From assembly GCA_028285285.1 (NCBI GenBank), contig JANQPW010000204.1, positions 1 through 6,587 on the forward strand: DNA of 6,587 bases, given 5' to 3'. Below the pieces are notes generated by a model. That model saw only the letters and a list, made by a program, of their open reading frames with translations. It was not told where the DNA came from and searched no databases. Source of the stretch: Silvanigrellales bacterium (lineage in GTDB: Bacteria > Bdellovibrionota_B > Oligoflexia > Silvanigrellales > Silvanigrellaceae). This document shows positions 1-5,522 of the stretch, one piece after another; position 1 is the stretch's first letter, and every line of letters starts with the position of its first letter. The translations under genes and the position numbers were made by a program.

Positions 1-1624
1 CCACAAGCACCTTCACCTCGCCATTTTTAATGGCCTTGATGAGACTCATACGACGATTTTGAGGAATATCCCCTGTGAGCACTTCCGCCTCAACACCATT
101 TGCTGCCAGCTTGTAGCCTACCCACTCGGCAACAACCTTGGTGTTCGTGAACACAATGGCACACTGAGGGTTCTCTTCACGGATACTGGAAAGCAACACA
201 GGAAACTTTTCCACCGCCCGAGTCGCATACGACCACTGCGTGATCTTTTCAGGAGTGATTTGCTCTGGGGTTGTTTCAATATATTCTGGAGAATTCAGGA
301 ACTCAAAGGCCAACTCATGGACCTTCTCCGAGCCCGTTGCACTGAAGAGCAGCTTCTGAGACTTTTCTGGAATCAAGCTCAACACACGCTCGACATCATC
401 GACAAAACCCATGTCGAGCATTCGGTCTGCTTCATCGCAAACGAGGAGCCCGACGTTGTCAAACGAAATGGCATTTTGACGGTGCAGGTCAAACAGCCGG
501 CCCGGGGTAGCGACAACAACATCAATTTTTTTTGCCAATGCCCTTGTTTGCTTGTCTGAATCGGCTGACCCACCAAAAATCGCCAAAGTGGAAATGTTCA
601 AATCATCAAAGATTTGCAGTGCTTCTGCCTGAATTTGAGCGGCCAATTCCCGCGTGGGAACCAATACCAAAACAGCAGGAGCGCCCTTTTCCCCGGTTTT
701 GAGTTCTTCTGTGAGAAGGCGGTGAGAGGCGGTGATGAGAAAAACCGCAGTTTTCCCTGTTCCGGTTTGCGCAAACCCAGCGACGTCACGGCCTTCAATA
801 GTGTGCGGCAAACAAAGAGCTTGTACTTCTGTGGGCCGCTCATATTTAACCCTTCTCAAAGCTCCTCGAACGCCCTCATGCAACCCAAGCACGGCAAAGT
901 CGGCCGCAACACGTCGCCCATCCTTTTCAATGGTGGGCACCTCATCTTTGCTGGGTTTGTTCGCATCTGCAGTTGCCCCTTCCACCTCTGCAGAGGCCTT
1001 CACCTCGGCATCATCAAACAACGTTGGGTTTTGAGCAGCTTTCCGACCACGTGTTGGCTTGGACTTTGCGGCTGGCTTCTTTTGAGGAGTGATCTGGTCG
1101 GCAGAAGACTTTGCCACCGAGGCTCGAGGTGAGCGAGTTTTCTTTTCCAGGACCTCTTCTTCACGGGTTGGACTGTCTTTGGCAGTGCGCCGAGAAGTCG
1201 TTTTCTTGGGAGCTGTCGCCTTCGACGAGGTTGTCTTTGCCGCTGAAGCCGTCTTCTTTGGTGCAGGAGTCGTTTTCTTTGCCGCTGAAGCCGTTTTCTT
1301 TGTGGTTTCCTTTTTTGAGGTGGTCGCCTTCTGAGCAGCTGTCACCTTCGAAGAAGCCGGTTTCGAAGCAGACGTCGCCTTTTTGGAAGCTATCGCCTTC
1401 GACGAGGTTGCCTTTGCAGCAGACGTCGCCTTCTTGGAGGCTGTCGGCTTTGAGGCAGCAGCCGTCTTCTTTGCAGCGGCCGCTCGAGTTTTTGGCTTGG
1501 AGCTCGACGCCTGGCTCGGAGCTGAGTCGGTTGGCTTCTTCGCTGAGGCTTTCACAGGAGCTTTTTTTGCCGAGGTCGCAGCGCGCCGAGAGGGGGTTTT
1601 TTTCTGAGTTTTTTCATCTGCCAT
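1..1624 (-). CDS. DEAD-box ATP-dependent RNA helicase with long basic N-terminal extension (partial, C-terminus off the left edge)
   Basis: ATP-dependent RNA-unwinding enzyme of superfamily 2, cytoplasmic, probably acting in ribosome assembly or RNA turnover. The frame is open from ATG 1624-1622 to the left edge (541 codons). Motifs seen, in order: Q-motif YERPTEVQ (Q268), Walker A AQTGTGKT (285-292), PTREL (323-327), GG (351-352), TPGR (373-376), DEAD (397-400), SAT (428-430), AIVFTNTK (about 489-496), and LTGDIPQNRR just before the edge. Motifs V and VI are therefore off-window. Residues 1 to about 200 are a low-complexity, very basic region, followed by a short acidic linker (about 202-225); the helicase core starts near residue 235. 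Bacterial RhlE/CsdA-type proteins more often carry such tails at the C-terminus. The start is preceded only by a weak AGGA ten bases upstream, but no other good start precedes the core. The family is certain; the subfamily (RhlE, CsdA, DbpA) cannot be told without the C-terminus. Confidence 0.95.
   Translation of the reverse strand, partial: MADEKTQKKTPSRRAATSAKKAPVKASAKKPTDSAPSQASSSKPKTRAAAAKKTAAASKPTASKKATSAAKATSSKAIASKKATSASKPASSKVTAAQKATTSKKETTKKTASAAKKTTPAPKKTASAAKTTSSKATAPKKTTSRRTAKDSPTREEEVLEKKTRSPRASVAKSSADQITPQKKPAAKSKPTRGRKAAQNPTLFDDAEVKASAEVEGATADANKPSKDEVPTIEKDGRRVAADFAVLGLHEGVRGALRRVKYERPTEVQALCLPHTIEGRDVAGFAQTGTGKTAVFLITASHRLLTEELKTGEKGAPAVLVLVPTRELAAQIQAEALQIFDDLNISTLAIFGGSADSDKQTRALAKKIDVVVATPGRLFDLHRQNAISFDNVGLLVCDEADRMLDMGFVDDVERVLSLIPEKSQKLLFSATGSEKVHELAFEFLNSPEYIETTPEQITPEKITQWSYATRAVEKFPVLLSSIREENPQCAIVFTNTKVVAEWVGYKLAANGVEAEVLTGDIPQNRRMSLIKAIKNGEVKVLV
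1202..1500 (-). repeat. Imperfect direct repeats encoding the Lys/Ala/Ser/Thr tail of the helicase
   Basis: Within the helicase gene, several short DNA segments recur in the same frame. Bases 1235-1260 match 1277-1302 at 25 of 26 positions (offset 42 bases, 14 codons). Bases 1216-1238 match 1393-1415 at 22 of 23 positions (offset 177 bases, 59 codons). Bases 1368-1390 match 1419-1441 at 21 of 23 positions (offset 51 bases, 17 codons). All offsets are multiples of three, so repeat copies preserve the frame. The encoded units are of the form KKTASAAK or KKATSAAK. Counted by hand, residues 42-141 contain 89 K, A, S or T out of 100 (26 K) and one acidic residue. Confidence 0.85.
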
Positions 1625-1797
1625 TCGGTGAGTGTCCTGTCTGAAGTCTGTGAGAAAACACCAGTCACAAGGCTGGGTTCTACTAAAAAAAAGCTTCGAA
1701 GTCGATTTGGGAAGCCGAAATCCGTGAAGGGTTAAGCCCCAGTTGCCTGCACTCAACTGTCTAGAGCGTATCTCCTTGTCGTGCAATATGAATTGTG

Positions 1798-1825
1798 CGA
1801 TACATGCTGCTGTACGCGTGTATCG
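1798..1825 (+). promoter_or_regulatory. Stem-loop abutting the secG ribosome-binding site
   Basis: CGATACATGC at 1798-1807 pairs with GCGTGTATCG at 1816-1825. This is ten base pairs with one G-U wobble and an 8-base loop. As DNA, the outer seven bases form a perfect inverted repeat (CGATACA, 14 bases, TGTATCG). The structure ends one base before the purine-rich Shine-Dalgarno stretch. It could be an mRNA leader hairpin influencing translation, or a protein-binding operator; the sequence alone does not decide. The pairing is directly visible; the regulatory role is inferred. Confidence 0.5.
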
Positions 1826-1826
1826 A

Positions 1827-1831
1827 AGAGG
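1827..1831 (+). promoter_or_regulatory. Ribosome-binding site of secG (decides the start)
   Basis: AGAGG lies eight bases before ATG 1840. The earlier in-frame ATG at 1804 and GTG at 1795 have no purine-rich stretch in front of them, and ATG 1804 falls inside the left arm of the stem-loop. Starting at 1840 also puts the first hydrophobic helix at the N-terminus, as in other SecG proteins. Confidence 0.75.
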
Positions 1832-1839
1832 ATCATTTC

Positions 1840-2265
1840 ATGCTCAGCACGGTTTTAACAGTTCTCCTGATTTTGACAGTCATCGTTTTGCTGGTTCTCA
1901 TCACAGTTTTCCAGCATGGAAACGAAGGTGGCATTGGCTCTGCCTTTGGCAGTGGCAACTCTGCGGGGTTTTTCGGAGCATCGGGTGGAGCCAACATCAT
2001 CGTTCGTGCAACTTGGGTTTGCGGAACGCTGTTTTTCGTTTTGGCCACAGGGCTTGCTTGGGTGCGCACCCACGACTCCTTTGCCGTGAGCCGAGAAATT
2101 GACTCAGCCATTGATTCACCTCTTTTCGACGAGATCGACGATGCTGGAGACACACCCGAAGTGATTGATCCTGCACACGAGGCAGAAAAGAACGAAGCGA
2201 ACCCATCTGGCGCCGAAACCGCTCCAGCGGAAACTCCCGAGACCGAAACAACGCCAAAAAACTAA
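1840..2265 (+). CDS. secG: Preprotein translocase subunit SecG
   Basis: SecG is the small auxiliary membrane subunit of the SecYEG channel and stimulates SecA-driven export across the inner membrane. The 141-residue protein has two hydrophobic helices (about 3-24 and 54-75). Between them is the family's characteristic Gly/Ser/Ala/Phe-rich loop, including GIGSAFGSGNSAGFFG (31-46), which is cytoplasmic in the E. coli protein. Residues 86-141 form a hydrophilic acidic tail with 17 Asp/Glu and 2 Lys among 56 residues; by the E. coli topology it would lie in the periplasm. The length is longer than the roughly 75-110 residues common in the family, all of the excess being in this tail. The gene stands alone on its strand and meets the htrA operon tail to tail, eight bases away. 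Confidence 0.92.
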   Translation: MLSTVLTVLLILTVIVLLVLITVFQHGNEGGIGSAFGSGNSAGFFGASGGANIIVRATWVCGTLFFVLATGLAWVRTHDSFAVSREIDSAIDSPLFDEIDDAGDTPEVIDPAHEAEKNEANPSGAETAPAETPETETTPKN

Positions 2266-2275
2266 AGGCGTTGTT
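2247..2275. terminator. Possible bidirectional stem-loop between convergent genes
   Basis: A 9-bp perfect inverted repeat (AACAACGCC at 2247-2255 reads back as GGCGTTGTT at 2267-2275; the left arm pairs fully with the right) surrounds an 11-base A-rich loop. It covers the secG stop codon and the last base pairs of the small minus-strand gene. Neither strand has a good T tract after the stem, so it is not a canonical intrinsic terminator. It may instead block read-through or protect 3' ends of the two converging transcripts. Confidence 0.45.
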
Positions 2276-2678
2276 AAGAAAAGAAGTTTTGGGCAGAGCG
2301 AAGCTTCTGAATGCGACCCACACTCATGGTTTTGAGCTCCCTTCCCGAGCGACCCAAAACTCGGAACTCAAACTCCGGATCAGCCAACTCAATGAGATCT
2401 TTGAGAGAAGAGAGCTGTGCCGTGTTCATTTGATAACCATCGATCTCCCCGCGTGAAATCTTCACAAGCCCTTTCCTGGCCGCAAGGTCGCGCACCATCG
2501 ATTCGTCTCCAATTTGGAGAATGTGCTCACTCTCCTCATCAGCAAAAAGAGGATCTCTCGCATCTCGAAGATCATAAAGAAAAGAGATGTGCCACCACTC
2601 CTCGACCTCATGAAAGCTGCCCTCGGGTTTGAGCCAACCACTAATTTTGGAAGGCTTCAGCAGGCTCTGACCCTGCAT
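2274..2678 (-). CDS. Small conserved-looking protein of unknown function, third gene of the htrA operon
   Basis: I do not recognise this 134-residue protein. It has no signal peptide or membrane segment and looks soluble and cytoplasmic. Visible points: an N-terminal SGWLKPEGSF stretch (about 13-22) followed by a Trp/His-containing segment, EEWWHISFLYDL; a middle segment, ARKGLVKISRG; and a basic C-terminal end. The pattern of a GWLxPxG motif, a His, and later a K-G-hydrophobic-basic strand recalls uncharacterised small bacterial proteins of the GWIxPDG type, but this is a memory-based resemblance only. ATG 2678 is chosen over TTG 2702 because it has an excellent ribosome-binding site. The first 38 bases overlap the end of the preceding gene in another frame, which implies co-translation or coupling. 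The overlap and the SD make a real gene likely. Confidence 0.75.
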   Translation of the reverse strand: MQGQSLLKPSKISGWLKPEGSFHEVEEWWHISFLYDLRDARDPLFADEESEHILQIGDESMVRDLAARKGLVKISRGEIDGYQMNTAQLSSLKDLIELADPEFEFRVLGRSGRELKTMSVGRIQKLRSAQNFFS

Positions 2679-3711
2679 CTGGACTCCTTTCACCTCGATC
2701 AATCAAAAGACCGACAGCAGCAGGCAAAACAGGCAATCGCTTCACGGAACTCGAATTGTGGAGCAACTCAGGCTGAAGGAAAGCTTCTCCGTGAGCCAGT
2801 ACTGAAGCTGAAAATGCCGATATCAAAGCAAAAAAACACTCGGGCTGTGAAGACAATTCAGCGGCAACTCTTTCATGAAGGGCAGGGCTGCAACGCAACC
2901 TGCCCGTTTCCGCCAGGCGAGTCAAAAGCTCTTGCCGAACCAACCTTCCTCCATAAAAAGCTCTCAGAGCAGAAACATCCCCGGAGCTGAGGCCAAAATG
3001 AGCTGCCCAAGCCAACGAGCTGCAATGAGCTTCCGTTTCCAGAAAGCGAGCTTTGGGGAAAAGGTGTTGCAGGTTCTTTTTGAGAAAACGAGCTCGCGCC
3101 ATGAGAGGAGCACGGTTGCTGCCCAGCACAGCCTCAACCTCCCCCCGAACTCTTCCCTGCTCAAACACATTTCGGGCGTAAAACTCAAAAAATCGATCGA
3201 GGTAGGGGCGCGGCGCCTTGAGTCTTCTTCCACTTCGGCGCAGCACTCTCCAGAACTCATGCATGTGGGAAACCTCGGGCACTCGACAATTGAGCGCACC
3301 CGGGCAGTCCAGATCACACTCTGTGCAAGGAGGCAGAGAAAGAGGAGCGTCAAAAACGTAGATATCAGCCGGACCGAGGTCTTCCAACACGTTCAAAAGC
3401 CGCTCGTCGGTTCCTTGCTCAGGAACCGGGCCCAGGTGGGACACAACGGCGTCAACGATGAGGGCTCGCTCACCCTGTGTCGGAGTTGCTCCCCGCTCCC
3501 TCTCCGATCGAGGTTTCAATTCGCATTTTGGAAAAAGCTCTTCATACCAAGGCCTCAGAAGTTCGTGGGAAAGGCCAACCTGACCAGACCAACACACACC
3601 AACCCGCAACTGAGCTCGCACAAGGGCTGTCTTTGAAGTCGTTGCGCCCGCAAGATGCACTCCCACAACGGTGAAGATGGGAGAATTTGCTCCTCCCTGC
3701 TCGGCTAGCAC
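2641..3711 (-). CDS. DUF429-like RNase H-fold protein with altered catalytic residues and a four-cysteine cluster
   Basis: The 356-residue protein resembles the DUF429 family, which has a predicted RNase H-like fold and no settled function. Supporting stretches: a first strand TVVGVHLAG (14-22) where the family has GVDxAG; VFDAPLSLPP (119-128), the family's DAPLxLP motif; RARFLKKNL then FLETEA (206-214, 223-228), matching the usual helix and E-containing strand; and a terminal ECFFALISAFSASVLAHG (291-308), where the family typically has a D-A-L motif. The first Asp is His19 (codon 3655-3657) and the terminal Asp position is Phe294; Asp121 is kept. Cys129, 132, 136 and 142 form C-x2-C-x3-C-x5-C, a possible metal or Fe-S ligand set. 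GTG 3711 overlaps the htrA stop by one base (TAGTG), so translation is probably coupled; no good SD precedes it. Family assignment is by motif recall, not by a search. Confidence 0.65.
   Translation of the reverse strand: MLAEQGGANSPIFTVVGVHLAGATTSKTALVRAQLRVGVCWSGQVGLSHELLRPWYEELFPKCELKPRSERERGATPTQGERALIVDAVVSHLGPVPEQGTDERLLNVLEDLGPADIYVFDAPLSLPPCTECDLDCPGALNCRVPEVSHMHEFWRVLRRSGRRLKAPRPYLDRFFEFYARNVFEQGRVRGEVEAVLGSNRAPLMARARFLKKNLQHLFPKARFLETEAHCSSLAWAAHFGLSSGDVSALRAFYGGRLVRQELLTRLAETGRLRCSPALHERVAAELSSQPECFFALISAFSASVLAHGEAFLQPELLHNSSSVKRLPVLPAAVGLLIDRGERSPDAGSEPAEAFQN
2684..2690 (-). promoter_or_regulatory. Ribosome-binding site for the small unknown gene
   Basis: On the minus strand AAAGGAG lies five bases before ATG 2678, inside the 3' end of the upstream gene. 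It decides the start, because the in-frame TTG at 2702 lacks a comparable site. Confidence 0.75.
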
Positions 3712-5318
3712 TATTTCAAGCTCACAACGATGAGCTGTTTGCGCTGTTCTCGTTCAATCAAAACCAAAATTTCACCACCTTCTTCTTCCGCATCTGCAAA
3801 GGCCTTCACAACCCGATCAGGTTCTGAAACAGGGTTTCTGTCAACCTCAAGAATCACATCACCCGTGCGAAACCCAAACCGGGCTGCCAGCCCCCGTTCC
3901 TGCACATCGGCAATCAACACACCTTTTTCGGCCTGAACCCCAAAACTTCGCCGCAGAGTGTCATTGAGAGCCTGAAGGGAGAAGCCAAACTTTTCTGAAC
4001 TTGCGCTGGGCCGACTCCCCGAACCATCTGACGGTCCTTGCCCCATTTCACTCTTGTAGTCTTCAGAACTCCCCACTTTCAAGTCAATGTCCTGTTCTTT
4101 TCCCTGCCGCAACACCTTCAACTTCACCACAGTTCCGGGTGCAACGAAGGCTATTCGAGTCCGCAGTTGAGAAAAATTCTTCAGGCTTTCACCATCAAGC
4201 TCCACAATGATGTCATAAGGCTGAAGGCCTGCAGCCTCTCCAGGACTTCCAGGAATAACAGAAAAAACGATGGCTCCGCGTTGTGAAGCAGACATTCCAA
4301 TTTTTTCAAGCATTTCCGAACTCAAAGCGTTTGCATCTTGGCCGGTGATGCCAATAAACCCTCGTTCCACTTTTCCGGTGTTGATCAGGCTCTCGGCGAT
4401 GTTGCGAGCAATGCTCGAAGGGATGGCAAAGCCAATCCCAGCAGAAGCTCCCGAGGTTGAACTGATAGCCGAGTTGATGCCGATCACCGTGCCGTCAAGA
4501 CCGAGCAAGGGGCCACCAGAGTTGCCTGGGTTAATGGCCGCATCTGTTTGAATGAAGTCTTCCAGAGACGTGCGACCGCCAATAATGCGCTCCCGCCCGA
4601 GGGCAGACACAACTCCTACCGTGAGTGTTTGCGGCAACTGGAAGGGAGCACCGAGAGCCACGACCCAATCTCCCACCTCCACCTGATCAGAGTCCCCAAA
4701 ACTCACCTGAGAGACTGCTTCACGATCCAGTTTCTCAAGATTGGCAAACTGGATCACAGCAACGTCACTGTCTTTGTGGCCACCCACAAGTTTACCTTCA
4801 TACTCCCGCTCATCAATGGTCGTGATGGTGATGGACTCTGCACCCTCGATCACATGGTTGTTTGTGATCACATAGCCCTTTTCTTTGTCAACAATAAACC
4901 CGGATCCAGCGCCCTCTTGAAAGCGCCGACTGCCAGGACCCCTCCGACGAAACTCAGGCCCAAAGAACTCCTCTGGAAATCCAAAGAACCCTCCCGAGGG
5001 CCTCTCGCTCGCCTTTTTCTTGACGCGAATATAAACCACGGCTGGTTTTGTTTTCTTCGCTAAGTTCACAAAAACCTTAGAAAAAGACTTGAGAGCCTGA
5101 ACCTCTTCTTCGTTTTCTGGGTCAACGACACTGCCTTTTGGCAGGCTGTAGTTGCTGCCATGGGCGGAGATCGAGTCAACCACCTCATTGATCTTGCTGG
5201 GCGCAAACGCCAGAAAATAGGCTGAAACGACTCCAAGCGCTGCAAAAAGCGAGACCACTGCGCCTAAAATGAGCCGACGTTTGTTCCGCGGGTTTGAGCC
5301 TGGGTTCTGGGCTGACAT
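3711..5318 (-). CDS. HtrA/DegP-family serine endoprotease, membrane-anchored, two PDZ domains
   Basis: Envelope protein-quality-control protease and chaperone that degrades or holds misfolded periplasmic proteins. The 535-residue product begins with a basic stretch (RNKRR, 11-15) and one hydrophobic segment (16-38). A Pro at the only plausible cleavage point favours a membrane anchor over a cleaved signal. The trypsin-like domain follows a Gly/Phe/Arg-rich loop (about 108-132, the LA-loop position). The catalytic triad is complete: His155 in TNNHV, Asp185 in KDSDVAV, Ser267 in NPGNSGGPL. PDZ1 spans about 318-417 (GFIGI), then a Ser/Gly linker (417-443), and PDZ2 about 444-535 (GFRTGDVILEVD). 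This is DegP/DegQ-like in having two PDZ domains, DegS-like in being anchored. It is the first gene of a three-gene overlapping operon and is separated from the thiolase by a terminator, so it should have its own promoter in 5331-5468. Confidence 0.95.
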   Translation of the reverse strand: MSAQNPGSNPRNKRRLILGAVVSLFAALGVVSAYFLAFAPSKINEVVDSISAHGSNYSLPKGSVVDPENEEEVQALKSFSKVFVNLAKKTKPAVVYIRVKKKASERPSGGFFGFPEEFFGPEFRRRGPGSRRFQEGAGSGFIVDKEKGYVITNNHVIEGAESITITTIDEREYEGKLVGGHKDSDVAVIQFANLEKLDREAVSQVSFGDSDQVEVGDWVVALGAPFQLPQTLTVGVVSALGRERIIGGRTSLEDFIQTDAAINPGNSGGPLLGLDGTVIGINSAISSTSGASAGIGFAIPSSIARNIAESLINTGKVERGFIGITGQDANALSSEMLEKIGMSASQRGAIVFSVIPGSPGEAAGLQPYDIIVELDGESLKNFSQLRTRIAFVAPGTVVKLKVLRQGKEQDIDLKVGSSEDYKSEMGQGPSDGSGSRPSASSEKFGFSLQALNDTLRRSFGVQAEKGVLIADVQERGLAARFGFRTGDVILEVDRNPVSEPDRVVKAFADAEEEGGEILVLIEREQRKQLIVVSLK

Positions 5319-5324
5319 AAACAT

Positions 5325-5330
5325 CCTCCT
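5325..5330 (-). promoter_or_regulatory. Ribosome-binding site of the htrA-type gene (decides the start)
   Basis: AGGAGG on the minus strand directly touches ATG 5324 but is six bases from the second in-frame ATG at 5318. Normal spacing makes 5318 the true start; the longer form would add only Met-Phe. Confidence 0.85.
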
Positions 5331-5426
5331 GCCGTTGAGAACAAAGCATGCAACCTTTCCCTATAAGGTGACATACCCCTTGAATTGCTTTTACAGATCT
5401 TCCAGGCAGCAAGCAAAAAACCACCT

Positions 5427-5438
5427 GAACAGCAGTTC
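5427..5438. promoter_or_regulatory. Short palindrome GAAC-N4-GTTC in the htrA leader
   Basis: GAACAGCAGTTC is a two-fold symmetric site about 110 bases upstream of the htrA start. It lies between the thiolase terminator and htrA, where the promoter is expected. The half-sites and spacing are those of the Gram-positive LexA box, and the right half reads GTTCAG on the minus strand. With 4-base arms this can easily occur by chance, so the operator call is tentative. Confidence 0.25.
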
Positions 5439-5468
5439 CGTAGAGATTTCACAAGGATTTAAACTTAC

Positions 5469-5508
5469 AAAAACGGAAGCATCTCAAAAAACAGTTGAGA
5501 GGCTTCCG
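5469..5508 (-). terminator. Intrinsic (Rho-independent) terminator after the thiolase gene
   Basis: On the minus strand CGGAAGC (5508-5502) and TCTCAA (5500-5495) pair with TTGAGA (5487-5482) and GCTTCCG (5480-5474). This gives 13 base pairs interrupted by one C/U mismatch, with a 7-base loop. Five U residues follow (plus-strand A tract 5469-5473). It begins 15 bases past the thiolase stop codon, and it separates that transcript from the htrA operon. Confidence 0.92.
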
Positions 5509-5522
5509 GTACGAACAAGCTC

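Larger units (their letters stand above)
1625..1839. other. Divergent intergenic region between the helicase gene and secG
   Basis: These 215 bases separate two genes transcribed away from each other, so both promoters should lie here. I found no open frame with coding character and no tRNA. On the minus strand an A8 tract (1685-1692 on plus, U8 in the RNA) follows a weak 5-bp stem (1693-1697 with 1711-1715). Near secG there is a strong stem-loop, listed separately. Promoter-like hexamers such as TTGTCG (1776-1781) with GATACA (1799-1804) are too weak to call. Confidence 0.6.

Noticed and set aside
1089..1644. Plus-strand open frames rich in Phe/Val/Ala or Ser/Leu/Pro.
   Set aside because: They are complementary reflections of the Lys/Ala/Ser/Thr repeats of the helicase tail; the minus frame continues without a break into a complete set of helicase motifs.
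1776..1804. A sigma70-like promoter, TTGTCG with 17 bases to GATACA, for secG.
   Set aside because: The -10 matches the consensus at only three of six positions, so it is not better than chance for this region.
1795..1839. A 15-residue N-terminal extension of SecG from GTG 1795 or ATG 1804.
   Set aside because: No ribosome-binding site precedes these codons, they lie in or beside a hairpin, and the extension is not hydrophobic in the SecG manner; ATG 1840 has a good SD.
2679..2702. TTG 2702 as the start of the small unknown gene.
   Set aside because: It lacks an SD and would deepen the overlap to 62 bases, whereas ATG 2678 has AAAGGAG five bases ahead.
2875..3636. A 253-codon open frame on the plus strand.
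   Set aside because: It is fully antisense to the DUF429-like gene, has no recognisable motif and a low-complexity Ser/Arg/Gln composition. The minus-strand frame has family motifs and operon context.
5319..5324. ATG 5324 as the start of the htrA-type gene.
   Set aside because: The AGGAGG touches it with no spacing; ATG 5318 is at the normal distance of six bases.
5331..5468. Heat-shock (sigma32) or envelope-stress (sigmaE) promoter for htrA.
   Set aside because: GGAACT (minus strand, near 5436-5441) resembles a sigmaE -35, but no matching -10 lies at the right distance, and no sigma32 pair was found on the correct strand.
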